From: Cercospora beticola
Taxonomy: Eukaryota; Ascomycota; Dothideomycetes; Mycosphaerellales; Mycosphaerellaceae
NCBI RefSeq assembly: GCF_033473495.1
Contig: NC_088938.1
Location: 1,426,001-1,490,000, forward strand
Length of the DNA: 64,000 nt
Reading direction: 5' to 3'
Position 1 is the stretch's first letter, and each line of letters opens with the position of its first letter. The position numbers and the translations under genes are program-made. The notes beneath the pieces are model-generated. The model was not told the origin of the DNA and did not search any database. It saw nothing but the letters and a program-made list of their open reading frames with translations. Below are positions 50,303 through 61,656 of the stretch, one piece after another.

Positions 50303-51539
50303 ATGGCGTTATCCAACTTCACCTCCGCGCTCAATGCGACCATGCGAGCAGTCGTGTGGCAAGGCAATGCTTACAATGTGAGCGTTCTGGATGTCCCTCG
50401 TCCAACGATCGTCAACCAGACCGACGCCATCGTCCGACTCAGGCGGGCTGGAATTTGCGGCTCAGACTTGCACATCTATCGCGGCACCCAGCCTGGACCT
50501 GAAGCAGCTTACGTCCTTGGACACGAAGGTGTCGGCTACATCTCGGAAGTGGGAGATGCTGTGGGCTCGTTGAGCGTGGGCGACCCGGTAGTCATTCCGT
50601 TTGAGCTTGCTGAAGGACATTTGCGTACCGAGTTGACGACGCCCTTCTATGGCTCTTATGGCAATGGTCCAGAGCTTGGAGGCACTCAAGGTATGGTTTT
50701 ACTTGTTGAGAAGTCGTCGAGGTGATCAGAGCACTGACTGTTAATCAGCTGAATATATCCGCATTCCCAATGCGGACGCGGGTCTCATCCCAGTCCCATC
50801 ATTCGAACGTACCGATTCACGAACGAATGAGACGGTCTCCCTCTTGAATGACTACACCATGCTTTCCGACATCTTCCCCACAGGTTGGGCAGCTCTCGAC
50901 TACGCCGGCTTTCAAACAGGCGACACCGTAGCCATCTTCGGCGCCGGACCCGTTGGGCTCCAGGCTGCATACTCCGCCGTCCTTCGCGGTGCCTCGCAAA
51001 TTTACATCGTTGACTACATCGAAGAACGCCTCCAAATTGCCGAATCCATTGGTGCAATCCCGATCAACTTTCTCGACTCGGACCCTGTCGAACAGATTCT
51101 CGCCCGTGAACCCAATGGCGTGACGCGGAGCATCGACGCCGTCGGCTTCGAACAAGTCAATCGCAACCTCACTGTCCAAGCAGATATCATCGCGCAGAAT
51201 CAGTTGCGCGTTACATCCATCGGCGGAGGCCTTGGAACTGTTGGAGTCTACAACAGCGCCGCCAATAGCTCTGAATACGCGCCAAGAGCGGAGAGCATTC
51301 AAGAAAATGTGCAGTTGTCGTTGGCGGACTTCTTTACCAATGAGCTGAAATGGCAAGCGGGTCCTTCGGATCCGATTGCGTTGGCGCCAGCTTTGAGACA
51401 GTTGATTTTGAGCGGCAGGGCGAGCCCTGGCTTGATTGTGAGCGATGTTATTTCGATTGAGGAGGCTCCTGAGGTATATCGGAGGTTTGAGAGGCATGAG
51501 TTGGTGAAGGCTGTGATCGATTTTCCAGACGCAGAGTAG
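50303..51539 (+). CDS. Zinc-type alcohol dehydrogenase / medium-chain dehydrogenase
   Basis: A medium-chain dehydrogenase of 392 residues, from exons 50303-50690 and 50749-51539 with a 58-bp intron. Catalytic-zinc residues Cys52 (GICGSD) and His74-Glu75 (LGHEGVG) are present, and the Rossmann motif GAGPVG follows in exon 2. The lobe that normally carries four structural-zinc cysteines is FELAEGHLRTELTTPFYGSY and has no Cys at all. The C-terminal half (SIGGGLGTVGVY, SIEEAPEVYRRFERHE) is typical. The formaldehyde-dehydrogenase-like or sugar-alcohol branch is possible; the substrate is not readable. It is convergent with the DUF2235 gene, stops 181 bp apart. Confidence 0.88.
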
Positions 51540-51720
51540 CTGGAACGTCCCGGGTGGCTTTGAAATCAAGAAAGCGGGCAAGAAGGTCAATAGATGCTTT
51601 GTACAAAATATCAGACACATATGAAATCATCATCAGTCTGGGGTATTACTAGCTTACACATCTCCTGGTCGATTTCCTCTCCCTTGCTTGCCTCACAGCT
51701 CCCACCGAAAGGTGCAGTCC

Positions 51721-53455
51721 TTAAACCACTACCCTCCACTCAGCATTCCTGTCCATTCTCGTCCTCACGCGGTATTCCATTTGATCTGTCCTGTGCTTGA
51801 CAGTCCAGTGAAGATTTGGAGCCTTATCCTGCACTGCACGATATGTTCCCAGATTCAATCCAACCTTTTTCACCCAGTTGTCTGAGTCCTTTGCTTGATG
51901 GCGGATTTTGATAGGCCAGAGTTCGAGAATCCACCAGCCTTTGGCATCGACAAGTTGATCGTTGACTTTTTGTAGAGCATCAAAGTAATCTTCGACTTGC
52001 TCGGGTGTCCAATGTTCGTGTAAGTCTGCCGAGGGCTTTTCTGAGTCGGTTTCTTTGTAGATCTTGAGATGATGCATTCCGTATTCGTCGTTGTGGTCGA
52101 CGGGTTCGAGGAGGGAGGATCGGCGATGGATGGGGCCAAGGAGACCTTTGTGGTAGCGATCGAGCATGTCTGGGGGCGGCGGACCAGCTGGGATGGAGAG
52201 GGGCTCGTATCTCGGCCACAGGGTATGAATGTCGAGACCCTCGTTTGCTAGCATCGGCGTCTTGAAGATGATGCCGGTGTCGCATTCGAAGCATTGCCGA
52301 ATCATCCAGCGGAGTGGGATCTGTGCCAGCTTATGTCTCACTTCGTTCTTGACTGCCCCACCGCCAACGTCTGCATGGCATCCTGTGAACCACACCTCGC
52401 GGGCGTCGGTGTCCACGATATCCTCCTCGGCAGATACTGTGTATTTCTCGCCCATGCTGTCTTTCACCTTGTAGCGACATGCCTTGAACTTGGCTCGATG
52501 CTCGTCAAGCGCCATTGCATGACGGAAGTATTGTGCTCGGTGCGTGGGTGTGCTGCTGAGTGGCAGTTTGCGTGGGAAGAAGCCAACGGATGCTACGCTG
52601 TCGAACACTCCGACGAAGTAGACATTTACGGGAATGCAGAACGTTTTCCGAAATTCCTGGCTCATCGCCCAACCTTCGTCTGTGTCATCCTTGTAGTATT
52701 TGTATGCGAACGGCTTGGAGTTGTTAGCAGGGTGGTCATTTGGTTCGAGAATCTGGTCGCACCACTTGAGATACATTGCCGGCCGGAAGCAGACCAACTT
52801 TGTGGATCATACCAGCCAAGCATCGAGCGGTATATGCACCACGGGAGAAACCGAGCAGGCAGATCTTGTCACCCTGTTTGTAATGTGCTTGGATGAACAT
52901 GTAGGCATCTCGAATGTGCACACCCAGGCCAGAGCCAACAGCCATGTCGAGACCTGCGTTGATGCCATTGGTGACACCACCGCCATCATACGTGCCGATA
53001 CCAGATTGATAGTATGTGACCTGCTCCGGGACTGCCTTTTTCAGACAGCTCACAAAGTGGACGATGTTGCTGTTATCGGCGTCGAACTAATGCCATGTCA
53101 GTGGTGGAGCGAGACGACGTGCGCCTTCCTCGATTACCTGATCACCTGTGCCATCAAGGCATATGACAATATTCTTTCCTGTCGGTTCGTACGACTCCGC
53201 ATCCTTCACAGCTCTTATTTCTCGTGGTATCTTGATGTGCTCGACAGGCTTCGAATCTCCATTCGCGGGCTTCTCTAGTCCATTGGTGGGCTTCGGGAAT
53301 CCATTTGGGGGCAAAGCAGGCATAGCAGGTATATCACCCAGATCAGGCATATCTTCGGTCAGTGGAGTTGCATAGGCTGAATTCGCATAGGCAGACCGGG
53401 CATCAGACGGCCGAGCATCATAGCCATAAGGCCCGTCCATCTGTTCGAGTCCCAT
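51721..53455 (-). CDS. DUF2235 alpha/beta-hydrolase (Tle1-like phospholipase fold)
   Basis: Exons 53138-53455, 52775-53086 and 51721-52713 (introns 51 and 61 bp) encode 540 residues. The fold's start block CLDGTGDQ (about 99-106), joined to FDADNSNIVHF across intron 1, is typical of DUF2235. The nucleophile elbow is GFSRG with Ser187. The acid is Asp248 in GVFDSVAS and the catalytic His323 lies in GCHADVGGG. Bacterial relatives are type VI secretion phospholipase A effectors (Tle1); fungal members are common and uncharacterised. The first 90 residues are Pro/Ala-rich and disordered. No signal peptide or membrane helix is seen. It probably acts as an intracellular lipase or esterase. Confidence 0.85.
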
Positions 53456-56400
53456 TGTACCACCAAAATGTCAGAAACAAGACTGTTGCCCAGGCTAACG
53501 ATAAGTGGGACGGCCAGTAGGAGAAATTGGAAAAGTGCAAGCACCTGTCACTCCACTGTGGGCCTTGATTTACAGTTGTGAAGGGCGAAGGGCAAGGAAA
53601 ATAGTGTCTCACAGCAGCACGAGCTTCGTGAGGGACACGCGCAGGATCAATTACCATGGCGTTGCCAACGGATCGCAACGATGCGAGCGGGTGCTCGACT
53701 TCCGCGTACCACTTACGGAGCTCAACACACTCTGTTTTGTACGACAGCCAATTGAGGACGTCTCCCACCTCGAAGATCGACATCTCGCAGGAGTAGAGGT
53801 GGCCAATGCATAAGATCAGCGCAAGCTGCGATCGTTTCGGGCAAACGCAGCAAAGATCACGTGCGTGGTCGACATCTCAATGGGTGATGCACTGCTGCTG
53901 ATGAATTCTCGGAGAGCCGTTCTGCTTGGGAAACAGGACCCAGTGCTCAAGGCCGGGTAGCTGCAGCATTTCGTGCTTGACCAAGTGGGGGCATGTTGTA
54001 CAAGACTCTGCAGCGAGTGAGTAGACCGAGGACATGAACGCAAACAGCGATGACTGCTGTGGCGTACCCAAATTCGGAGGCCTTTGCTATGATCGTGCAG
54101 AGGCCCAGGCGGTTTTTGTTGCTGCCACTTGCTGGTGACCAGGAAGCCACATCATTTTCCTTCTTCTGCCGCTCATGTAGCTGCATGTTGACGATGGTTG
54201 CTGAGGATGTTCACAAATCAGAGTATGCTCGCACATCCGTGGCTATGGATGTCTGTAAAGTAGCTAGTCAGCCAGCCGTCGACGAACAGAAGACAGGGCC
54301 TGCCAAGATTGATTGAAATCCGCCGGCGATACTTGGATCCGTCGCTTTCGGTGCTCTGAATTGACGTTGGACTTCTGAGTTGTCTTTTGACATTGTGTAA
54401 TTTGCAGCTCACGGGGCACATGTGATGCTGGTGATGTCGAACAGCGCAGTGGCGGTTGCCGCCGTGAGCGAAGTGCACGTAGCGAGTTCCAGCGAGGCTT
54501 GGCAAAGGGCGTCACGGCACGGGCACTGACTGTGACTGCTTCCATACAACGACGAGTCCTGTCCTGCGTGCTCACCGACCACGACGAGCAAGCGCCTCAC
54601 CTCATCAATCGCCCACTTCGACTCCCTCCACTCCGATGACAGCGATTTAGCCGACAATTCTACGATGGGACGCGTGCTGCGCCGTTGCAGTGCAGCCACT
54701 CACCCTCACGGTCGCATCTCCATTTCCGTGTACCCCAGTCATGACTGATCTCCGATGTTTGAATGGCTACGTTGCGATCAACCTACCCGACGCACCGCAG
54801 AATTGCAAAAACTGGACATGATTCCATGCAGGAAGCAGCAGAGGCAGATATGCTGGGCACGAAAGAGCCGCATGGGATGAAAAGAGAAAGTGAGGTGCAC
54901 ACGTGCAACCAGGCTATCTGACTAGATGATATGGAGCCTCACCTCTGCTGCCATTAGCAAAAGCCTTTGATCTAATGCCGCATCAACGTGCATGGCGATG
55001 CTCAGCAAGTTGGCTCGCACAAACTACAGTGGTGACGGCCAGGTCAAAGGGCGCCTCCGTGCCACAGCCACCGCACATCATACCCTGGATCCGAGCTGTC
55101 TAGTGCTATCGAACTCCAGAAGCGATCTCGAAAGATGCGCAGCGTGTTTCCCAGACCCGGACATGGGCCATGTCCTGTTACTGAGCACACAATGCTGGCG
55201 ACACCTCTGACAGCAACAACAGCTTGCACTAGCCCGCGTCTTAGGATCCCAATTGTCGATTGAGCGACTCGCATCGTAAGTAGCATGCCATAACTTCAAC
55301 GTGGTAGGAGCTCTTGCACTTTCTCTTAAATTCGACTTACGTTCGTCGTGCCCAGAAAGATGCCAAAGGGCCACTACTTTCTCTAGAACTTACTGGCGAC
55401 AGGCATCTCGCAACAAGCAGCTTTTGCAAGATTGTCCTAGTCACATATGCGAACAAGCGCACGAAAACGGATGAAGCTACTCGAGCGATCAGTAGGCTCG
55501 CATGGCGTGGCAAGCACTTCTCGACGCACGAAAACGTACGTGCAATCACTTGCCCACAATCGCAATTGCTAAACTATCGCGCAGACTATATAAGCACTGT
55601 GTTCAAGCCCAAGCTGAGCCGATTGATGCTATGCAAGATCAGGCGCAGTCGTGTCATATCGGCACGTTCTCACCAAGACCACACCCAATATTATGCCCGC
55701 TCTTCAATGCGATGCGATGCGATCGACCAAGGCGTTGGCATTCTCGTCAAGGCATTGTCGGAATCTGCCTCTGGACCTCAAGCGGGGTGTCGACACAGAG
55801 CTCGGCAGAAGATTTGCTTGCGTCAGCTGGACCTTGGATGCAGTGACGCCACCTGGAGTCTCGGTGGCCACCACGATCACGACGGTGCCTGAGCGTGTGG
55901 ACGAACTATTCACTCGCGAAGAGAGCGAACGCAGGCGCGCTTCCGCGCTGCGACACATCGAGCAAGACAGCAATCAGGCCCCTGGACTGCAGACAAAGAA
56001 GCAATCACCGGTTGAGGCGGCATTGTGCTAGCTGATTCGCCGGCAGCTGGGGAAGGTACGCGCCAAGCCAGACTCTCGCAGTCCTGGACCACGACGACAA
56101 CAAGGCAAAACAGCGCAGGTCGCGCTCGCATATAGACGACGAGTATCGAAGAAAGCATTGCACGCAGCGAGTGCGAATTTGCGCGTTTTCCGCGCGCGCG
56201 TTGTCGCCGATTTCACATTTCTGCGCCAGATTTGTGACGTTTCTTCCACGCACGGACGCCCGCGAACGAACGCTCAAAGTCGCTCGTTCCTCTTCCTCTC
56301 AGATTTCGTCCCGACACCACCAACAACATCATCACCACCACCCCAACGCGTCTCTGCCGTATCGCCTCAGCATCTGCCGCCGTATCCCACTCGCATTCTC

Positions 56401-56523
56401 ACCCGCCCGGCACCGTTTGCAACGCGACCCGCCCTTCACACGCGTTCCGATAGCCCGACCATCGCGTCGCAAAGCCTGCTAGTGCCAGGACCCACGCACT
56501 GTTGCGAGAAAACTTTTGTCGAG
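53456..56523. other. Long gene-poor stretch
   Basis: About 3 kb with no convincing gene on either strand. A minus-strand ATG frame of 121 codons (53418-53783) overlaps the start of the DUF2235 gene and could be a small upstream gene or chance. The last few hundred bases are pyrimidine-rich and probably form the promoter and 5' UTR of the PWWP gene. Confidence 0.4.
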
Positions 56524-58441
56524 ATGGCAGACGAGGGGCCTGCCACGTCGCCCGTGAGTGCGCAAGCAGTAAGTCGTGTCGCCGCTGGCCCAAGAAACGT
56601 CTCACCGTTGCTGAGACCTCCCCAGCCTGCCACTATTACTGCCGACTCGTCTGAGCCCGCGCCCACGACGACGCAGACCAATGGCGATACAGCAGCATCA
56701 GAGGCGAAGAAGGAGGAATCGGGGGCACCTGTCGAAGATGTCAAATCACACGAGCCCACCGCCGACGGCGAGAAGGCGGCAGAGGCCAGCTCGGCGTCAG
56801 CAGAGCCTGCGAGCGACGGAACGCCAAAGGACAAGAAGAAGAAGCCAGTCGGAGGCGTGCCTGAGCACAAGAACAAGAAGCTCGGCAAGAAGAAGTCCAT
56901 GCCCACGCTTCGACTCGAATGCAAGCCAGGCGAGTACTACTGGGCGCGTCTCAAGGGTTATCCTCCATGGCCAGCGATTGTCTGTGACGAGGAGATGCTT
57001 CCCGAGTCGCTTCTGGCCACTCGCCCTGTGAGCACAGCACGTCCCGACGGCTCTCTGCGCGACGATTTCAAGGAGGGCGGAAAGAACGCCAAGGAGCGCA
57101 CCTTCCCAATCATGTTTTTGCACACGAATGAGTTGTAAGTCCAAAGTGCGGGCGATCTCGCAAGAAGAGGCTTTGCTGACGTGTACCTGATAGCCAATGG
57201 ATGGTCAACACCTCGCTGACGCCGCTGGATCCTGACGAGTGCAACACCCTTCCCAAAGCGAAGATGACCAAGGCTCTGGCAGAAGCTTACAAGGTCGCAG
57301 CTGAGGGGCACGACATTGACTATTTCAAGGACCTACTGAGACAGCACCAGCAAGACATGGAGAGAATCTTACAGCAACAAGCCGAAGACGAGGAGCGCCG
57401 TGCGGCAGAGGCTGCAGCGAGAGCTGAAGCGGCAGAGAACGACGAGGCAGCGCCCAAAGAGAAGAAGAAGAAGGGACCACGCAAGAGCAAGGCTGCGGAT
57501 GAGGACATCGAGATGGAAGATGCTGATGCGCCCAAGTCTACCAAGAAGAGAAAGAAGGCCGACGATAGCGATGCCGATGCCAAGGTAAGCCTTCTCTTCG
57601 CCCGCACGCGTGAGATGTACCCCGACTGACCATTGTGTAGCCCAAGAAGACTCCAAAGGTGACGAAGCTTAATGGACCTAAGACACCGAATGGCGACGCG
57701 TCTACAGCGAAGAAGAGCAAGCCGAAAAAGAAAGTTGTCAGCGCACCGAAGAGTGACGAAGAGGAAAAGCCGCAGATGACAGACGAGGAGCGACTTGCGC
57801 AACGCGAGAAGGCCGTGCTGTACTTGCGCCATCGCTTGCAAAAGGGGTTCCTGTCGCGTGACCAGGCACCAAAGGAGGACGAGATGGCTAGCATGGCCGA
57901 ATTCTTCACCCAGCTCGAGGGCTACGAGAATCTGGAGCCGTCGATCATTCGCGTCACCAAGATTCACAAGGTGCTCAAGGCCATTGTCAAGCTTGCTTCG
58001 GTGCCCAAGGACGATGAGTTCAGCTTCAAGACGCGTAGCTCAGCTATGCTGGAGATCTGGAACAAGCGTCTCGAGGCTGATGGAGATGCTCCAACTGGAT
58101 CAGGCGACAAGGAGAAATCCGCCGCACCAGCAGAGACTTCCGCGACTAATAGCGAGGCCGCAGCTCCTCCGCCCACCGAGGCGGCCGAGACACCTGCTGA
58201 CGAGCCTAAGGCCGCTGAAGACGCAACTAAGGAGATCGCCGCTGCTGGCACGACCAAGGCTGAGGCCGAGGAAGGAGCTGCGAAGCCCGCCGAAGGTCAA
58301 GAAATTGAGATGCAAGATGCTGAAGCGTCAGAGAAGGCTCCAACGACGGAGACAGAAAAGGCAGCGGACTCAAATGCTGGACAGATTGAGGAGAAGGTCG
58401 AGGCTGTCAAGCTCGACGAGACAGCAGCAGCCTCATCTTGA
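56524..58441 (+). CDS. PWWP-domain chromatin protein with IBD/TFIIS-N-like C-terminal domain
   Basis: Exons 56524-57134, 57194-57584 and 57641-58441 (introns 59 and 56 bp) encode 600 residues. After a disordered Ala/Glu/Lys-rich N-terminus, a PWWP domain begins near residue 135 (GEYYWARLKGYPPWPAIV) and ends in FQWMVNTSLTPLD. PWWP domains bind methylated histone H3 tails on DNA. A Lys-rich linker follows. Residues about 375-470 (AVLYLRHRLQKGFL ... RVTKIHKVLKAIVKLASVP ... MLEIWNKRLE) look like the helical TFIIS-N/LEDGF-IBD bundle. The layout recalls human LEDGF/HRP2 and fungal Pdp3/Ioc4-like proteins. The tail is acidic. The call on the second domain is by eye. Confidence 0.85.
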
Positions 58442-58924
58442 GGTGCTTGGACTACACATTGTGCGATAAGTGAATGGAGTGCGGCGGCGTCAGGCAGGCG
58501 TGGAGCTTTGGGAGTATAGAGCTCTGGATGAGTTGCTCAGCTGTTGGCCCAATGGCGCAAGTGAAGAGCGTCAATGAATTGTAGTATTGCTCTGAGTTTG
58601 ATAGGATCGGCGTCTTGGAGCGCTGCAGCGCCCAAACGAAAGAGTTAGCGAGATATGATATCTGTATTGCTCAACGCTGCCTCACGTTTTTCCACATTGT
58701 TGGGGTTCATCGTAGTGATTCGAGGGTGTGCTTGAAGATGGCCGGAAATAAGCACTTCGTCTCAGCGGTCCTCGGCTATAGCCTGACGACATACTTCGAA
58801 CTACGAACCTCAATGCACAATCTGGACGCCAGCCTGCAAGAGCTCTTTCCAACGACCATCAGCGACATCAAGAATTGTACGTAGCTTACAGAGGCGTTCC
58901 GGATTGCAACTACACTGTTTCAAA
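58442..58924. other. Intergenic / promoter of CitE-like gene
   Basis: No gene is accepted here; short frames carry no motif. Confidence 0.45.
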
Positions 58925-59983
58925 ATGGCGGCCGCGAGTACAGCCAAGCAGGTCATCCGACGAGCACAGCTCTATGGTATGTCATGTACCTGCCATTGCT
59001 TGAGCCATGAAGCTCCAAACATCCATTCTTATCAAGCAGAATTCAGCTAACAAGCCAACTTAGTACCTGGCTCGTCAATGCGCTTCCTCGAAAAGTCTCG
59101 CGGTATCGCAGCAGTAGACAGCATCGCATACGATCTCGAAGACAGCGTAACACCCAACAAGAAACCCGAAGGCCGGCAAAATGTCCTCGAAATCCTCAAT
59201 CGCGACCGAGCACCTGGGATCCGTGAACAAGCTGTGCGCATCAATGCTGTTGACTCAGGCTACGCGTTGGATGATCTGACCACAATCCTCAAAGGCAAAC
59301 ATCTCGATTGTCTTGTCGTGCCGAAAGTCGATGCTCCCAAGGATTTACATTTCGTCACGGATGTTTTGCGACAAATGCTCCCCGAACGCCATGATCCGAA
59401 ATCCGATTCGTATGATCCTATCAAGATTGTTGCGCTCGTGGAAAGTGCTCGATCAGTCATGGATTTGAACAATATCTGTAAAGCTTCACCATATCTTTCT
59501 GGCCTCACCTTCGCAGCAGAAGATTTCGCCATGGATCTCAGTATCACGCGAACACCAAGTTTACACGAATTCTTGTACGCCCGCTCCGCGATCGTGACAG
59601 CGGCGCGAGCGCATAATTTGCCTTCGGCGCTGGATTTGGTTTCTACGACTTTCAGAGGGGAAGAGGGGAAGAAGCAGATTCGGGAGGAGAGCGAGAATGG
59701 AAAGAGGTTCGGGTTTAATGGGAAACAGTGTATTCATCCGGATCAGGTTGCGACTGTGCAGGAGGTTTATAGTCCGGGGGAGAAGGAGACGGAATGGGCT
59801 GTGAGGGTTGTGATTTGTGATAAGAAGGCTGATGAGCAAGGGAGAGGGGCTTGGACTTTGGATGGGAAGATGATTGATGCGCCGGTGAGTGGGAAGGCGA
59901 GGGCGATTGTGGCGAAGGCGGAGCTTTGTGGGTTTGATGTTAAGGGTTTGATGGATAAGTTTAAGGATGAGGAGCCGCAGTAG
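58925..59983 (+). CDS. HpcH/HpaI aldolase / citrate lyase beta-like (CitE-type) protein
   Basis: Exon 58925-58976 supplies MAAASTAKQVIRRAQLY and, after an 87-bp intron, exon 59064-59983 continues VPGSSMRFLEKS. The resulting LYVPGSS block is the CitE family start; without the first exon it would be broken. The product is 323 residues. Conserved features are AYDLEDSV (Asp/Glu metal region), VRINAVDSG, VPKVDAPKDL, ALVESARSV and the C-terminal GKQCIHPDQVATV. CitE-like enzymes cleave or hydrolyse acyl-CoA thioesters such as malyl- or citramalyl-CoA. Some eukaryotic homologues (CLYBL) are mitochondrial; the short basic N-terminus would allow this. It ends about 100 bp from a convergent dehydrogenase gene. 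Confidence 0.88.
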
Positions 59984-60086
59984 ATACGTACAGGCATAGT
60001 GGTCACAGTACAGCAAGAAAGTGCTTCTTTTGGCATCAGATCCACATACGAGGTATTTGATCGTGATTTCTTTGATTCTAGAACTT

Positions 60087-61181
60087 CTAATAACCTCTAC
60101 TTCTCCTCACGACATTGATCAACGGCTCGCCATGTTCGCGGTGCTCAAGATTCTGCTCGAGGACCTTGAACGTCCTCTCGGTATATGCAACACCATTTCC
60201 GCTGACATGTGGTGTGACAATCACGTTCTTCAGCCCCCAGAGCTCACTATCTTCGGGCAAAGGTTCTGGATCTGTCACATCAAGTGCTGCACCTGATAAT
60301 GTTCCGTCCTTCAGCGCTTCGATGAGCGCCGGCTGGTCTATAATCGGCCCACGAGCAATATTGGTGACAAAGGCCGGCCTCTTGCCATTCTGACTGAGCA
60401 CTTTGAACTCTTCCTTACTCAGGAAATGTCGCGTCTGCTCAGTCAATGGTACCGAGATGACAAGCCAGTCGAGATCCTGCTTGAGAAAGTTGTGCAGGTT
60501 CTCCTTCTCGAGACCAGAGAACCACTCGACTGGCACCTCACCTTCTGGATCTCCTGTGCCAGGGACGATGAAGCCATGGTCCTTCTTCTTCTCAGGAGTG
60601 TCCTTGGGCGTAGCAGTAAAAGCCACGACTTCCATACCCATTGCTTTCGCTACTTTGCCCACTTGTCTGCCAATCGAGCCATATCCGAGGACCCCTATCC
60701 GTTGACCGACCCAATCTCGGACATTGTTGTATTCAGCTCCTTTGCTGCCCCATACCCGCTTCTTTTGCAGCTCGTATAGCTGGTTGTAGCTATGGCTGTG
60801 TACCAACGCAGTCAACCACACCCATTCTGCGATCTGCGGCCCGTGGATGCCGCTGCTCGTGGTGATTGTGATTTTTGTGTCTTTGTAGATATCCGTGTTC
60901 TGCACCTGATTACTTCCAGCAGAGACCAGATGAATCAGTTCGAGGTTTGGCACTTCGTCTGGCTCCGGGATGACATTGAACGTGATGAGGATGGTGGCAG
61001 AGTGCCAAAGCTCCTTTGGAACGCGTTTTTTGAGTTCTTGGGTATCGTTGCTGAAGGTCACCTCGATCCAATTGATATCGAGACCTGGGAACTTTTGGGT
61101 CAAGTGCTGTGTGATGTCCTTGGGCTCGGGAAAGGGAAGCACTGCGAGGAGCGTGTCCTTGGCTGGTCCTCCGCCCATCAT
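60087..61181 (-). CDS. D-isomer-specific 2-hydroxyacid dehydrogenase
   Basis: A single-exon NAD(P)-dependent 2-hydroxyacid dehydrogenase of 364 residues. The Rossmann motif GYGSIG lies at about residues 166-171. The catalytic set is Arg277 (NIARGPIID), Glu306 (DPEPLPE) and His325 (TPHVSGNG). The family reduces glyoxylate, hydroxypyruvate or other 2-oxoacids. The residue after the second strand and the following TATPKDTP loop suggest NADP use, but this is uncertain. It is convergent with the CitE-like gene, whose possible product glyoxylate would be a natural substrate; that link is inference. Confidence 0.9.
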   Translation of the reverse strand: MMGGGPAKDTLLAVLPFPEPKDITQHLTQKFPGLDINWIEVTFSNDTQELKKRVPKELWHSATILITFNVIPEPDEVPNLELIHLVSAGSNQVQNTDIYKDTKITITTSSGIHGPQIAEWVWLTALVHSHSYNQLYELQKKRVWGSKGAEYNNVRDWVGQRIGVLGYGSIGRQVGKVAKAMGMEVVAFTATPKDTPEKKKDHGFIVPGTGDPEGEVPVEWFSGLEKENLHNFLKQDLDWLVISVPLTEQTRHFLSKEEFKVLSQNGKRPAFVTNIARGPIIDQPALIEALKDGTLSGAALDVTDPEPLPEDSELWGLKNVIVTPHVSGNGVAYTERTFKVLEQNLEHREHGEPLINVVRRSRGY

Positions 61182-61656
61182 GGAGAATTTGTCAATGTCT
61201 GTGTACGGGAGTCAATGGCTTACCGGAACTTGGTGACTACAGATGATGCTTTGTCATGGTTGCTGGATTGAGTGCGAGAGCTCATGCATGACGCGATGCA
61301 CTCGCGAGCCGTGATAGGCAAAGTCGTCGCGCTGCCGACCCGCCGAGGCAGGCGAGGACGCGTAAGAACATCGGTCTTTCGCACAACGACCCATCTCGAG
61401 CCACGGCACATCAACGCATATCGACAAGAGAGCGGCACAGCGAGAGTTCAACAAGCCAAGATGGTCTCCAGCGTCAGAAATTCAGCGCCAGGAACGGCCG
61501 GCCGTTAAGCACGATGAGGCTATGCTGCCCGGCAATCAGGCGTCCAGCGGTGGAAGTGGCATGGATGCCCGTTATGTGTCAAGGACCATGAGAACAAATA
61601 CTCTTGCGGGGCTCGATTAGTATGACGGCGACCACAATACAAGCAACTGACAGGCA
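61182..61656. other. Divergent intergenic region
   Basis: This lies between the hydroxyacid dehydrogenase and F-box-like genes. No feature is recognised. Confidence 0.45.

Noticed and set aside
53418..53783. Minus-strand ATG frame of 121 codons upstream of the DUF2235 gene
   Set aside because: It overlaps the DUF2235 start in another frame and has no motif; possibly 5' UTR of that gene.
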